Source: Nymphaea colorata
Lineage: Eukaryota > Streptophyta > Magnoliopsida > Nymphaeales > Nymphaeaceae
Length of the DNA: 64,000 nucleotides
Assembly: GCF_008831285.2 (NCBI RefSeq)
Contig: NC_045148.1
Location: 5,330,001 to 5,394,000, forward strand
Reading direction: 5' to 3'
Shown here: in pieces, positions 63,745 to 64,000 of the stretch
Layout: every line of letters starts with the position of its first letter
Numbering within the stretch: position 1 is the first letter of the stretch
The notes under the pieces: model-generated
Told to the model about the DNA's origin: nothing
Seen by the model: only the letters and a program-made list of their open reading frames with translations
The model's database searches: none
Program-made: the position numbers and the translations under genes

Positions 63745-64000
63745 TGTGCGCTATATTATATGTACAACTACAATCTGTTATAATGTATATTATATGTAGT
63801 CTGAAGTAATGTATGTTACATACTGTATAATAATGTGTTATATATATATATATATTATATGTACAATCTGAAGCAATTTTTAAAGTGGTTCCATCTGTAG
63901 TTAAATTGTTATAACGTATATTATATGTACTGATATGTACAATCTGTTATATGTACAATCTGTTATATGTATATTATATGTTATATGTACAATCTGTTGT
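63745..64000 (+). repeat. Minisatellite of TATATGTACAATCTGT-type units
   Basis: Irregular repetition of 'ttatatgtacaatctg' and 'gtatattatatgta' from about 63745 to the window edge, around a pure TA run at 63839-63856. It continues beyond the window. Confidence 0.85.

Larger units (their letters stand above)
60978..64000 (+). other. Intron 5 of the FLY-like gene, open at the window edge
   Basis: No continuation of the FLY-like coding sequence was found between the exon 5 donor at 60978 and the window end, so the intron exceeds 3 kb. A decayed gypsy insertion (about 61780-63700) accounts for most of its length, followed by a minisatellite. Confidence 0.7.

Overview
The window is nuclear DNA of a flowering plant. 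Genes are split by GT-AG introns, non-coding DNA is AT-rich with long (TA)n, (GA)n and (TG)n tracts, and there are LTR retrotransposons primed by an initiator-tRNA-type site and small hAT-like elements. The species cannot be fixed from the sequence.

Three protein-coding genes can be assembled exon by exon. (1) 13616-23200, + strand: a complete nine-exon HAK/KUP/KT potassium transporter (790 aa), closest to my recollection of the KUP10/KUP11 type. (2) 42925-46632, - strand: a complete six-exon cytosolic phosphoglycerate kinase (400 aa, no transit peptide). (3) 53762 to beyond the right edge, + strand: the first five exons (124 aa) of a FLY1/FLY2/TUL1-like transmembrane ubiquitin ligase. Its fifth intron is open at the window end and holds a decayed gypsy relic (about 61780-63700).

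Between genes 1 and 2 lies a retrotransposon block. 24286-36903 is a Ty3/gypsy chromovirus with unusually long LTRs (3.86 and 3.44 kb) around a 5.3-kb gag-pol interior that ends in a chromodomain; stops, frameshifts and a changed integrase catalytic residue make it dead. About 800 bp downstream, 37705-41391 is a second, unrelated chromovirus with LTRs of about 410 bp. It keeps gag, protease, the integrase C-terminus and a chromodomain, but has lost reverse transcriptase, RNase H and the integrase core, and carries a tandem duplication of half-LTR plus gag start.

The left 13 kb has no recognisable gene. It holds a diverged segmental duplication (about 200-1215 and 1700-2900), many (TA)n tracts, local tandem duplications and an hAT-type MITE with a near-perfect 8-bp target duplication (6710-6914). 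46.7-53.7 kb is another gene-free stretch. The three genes are unrelated (K+ transport, glycolysis, endomembrane ubiquitination) and form no operon-like unit. I found no sign of a new multi-gene system; the most unusual objects are the gag-protease-chromodomain deletion derivative and the number of recent tandem duplications.
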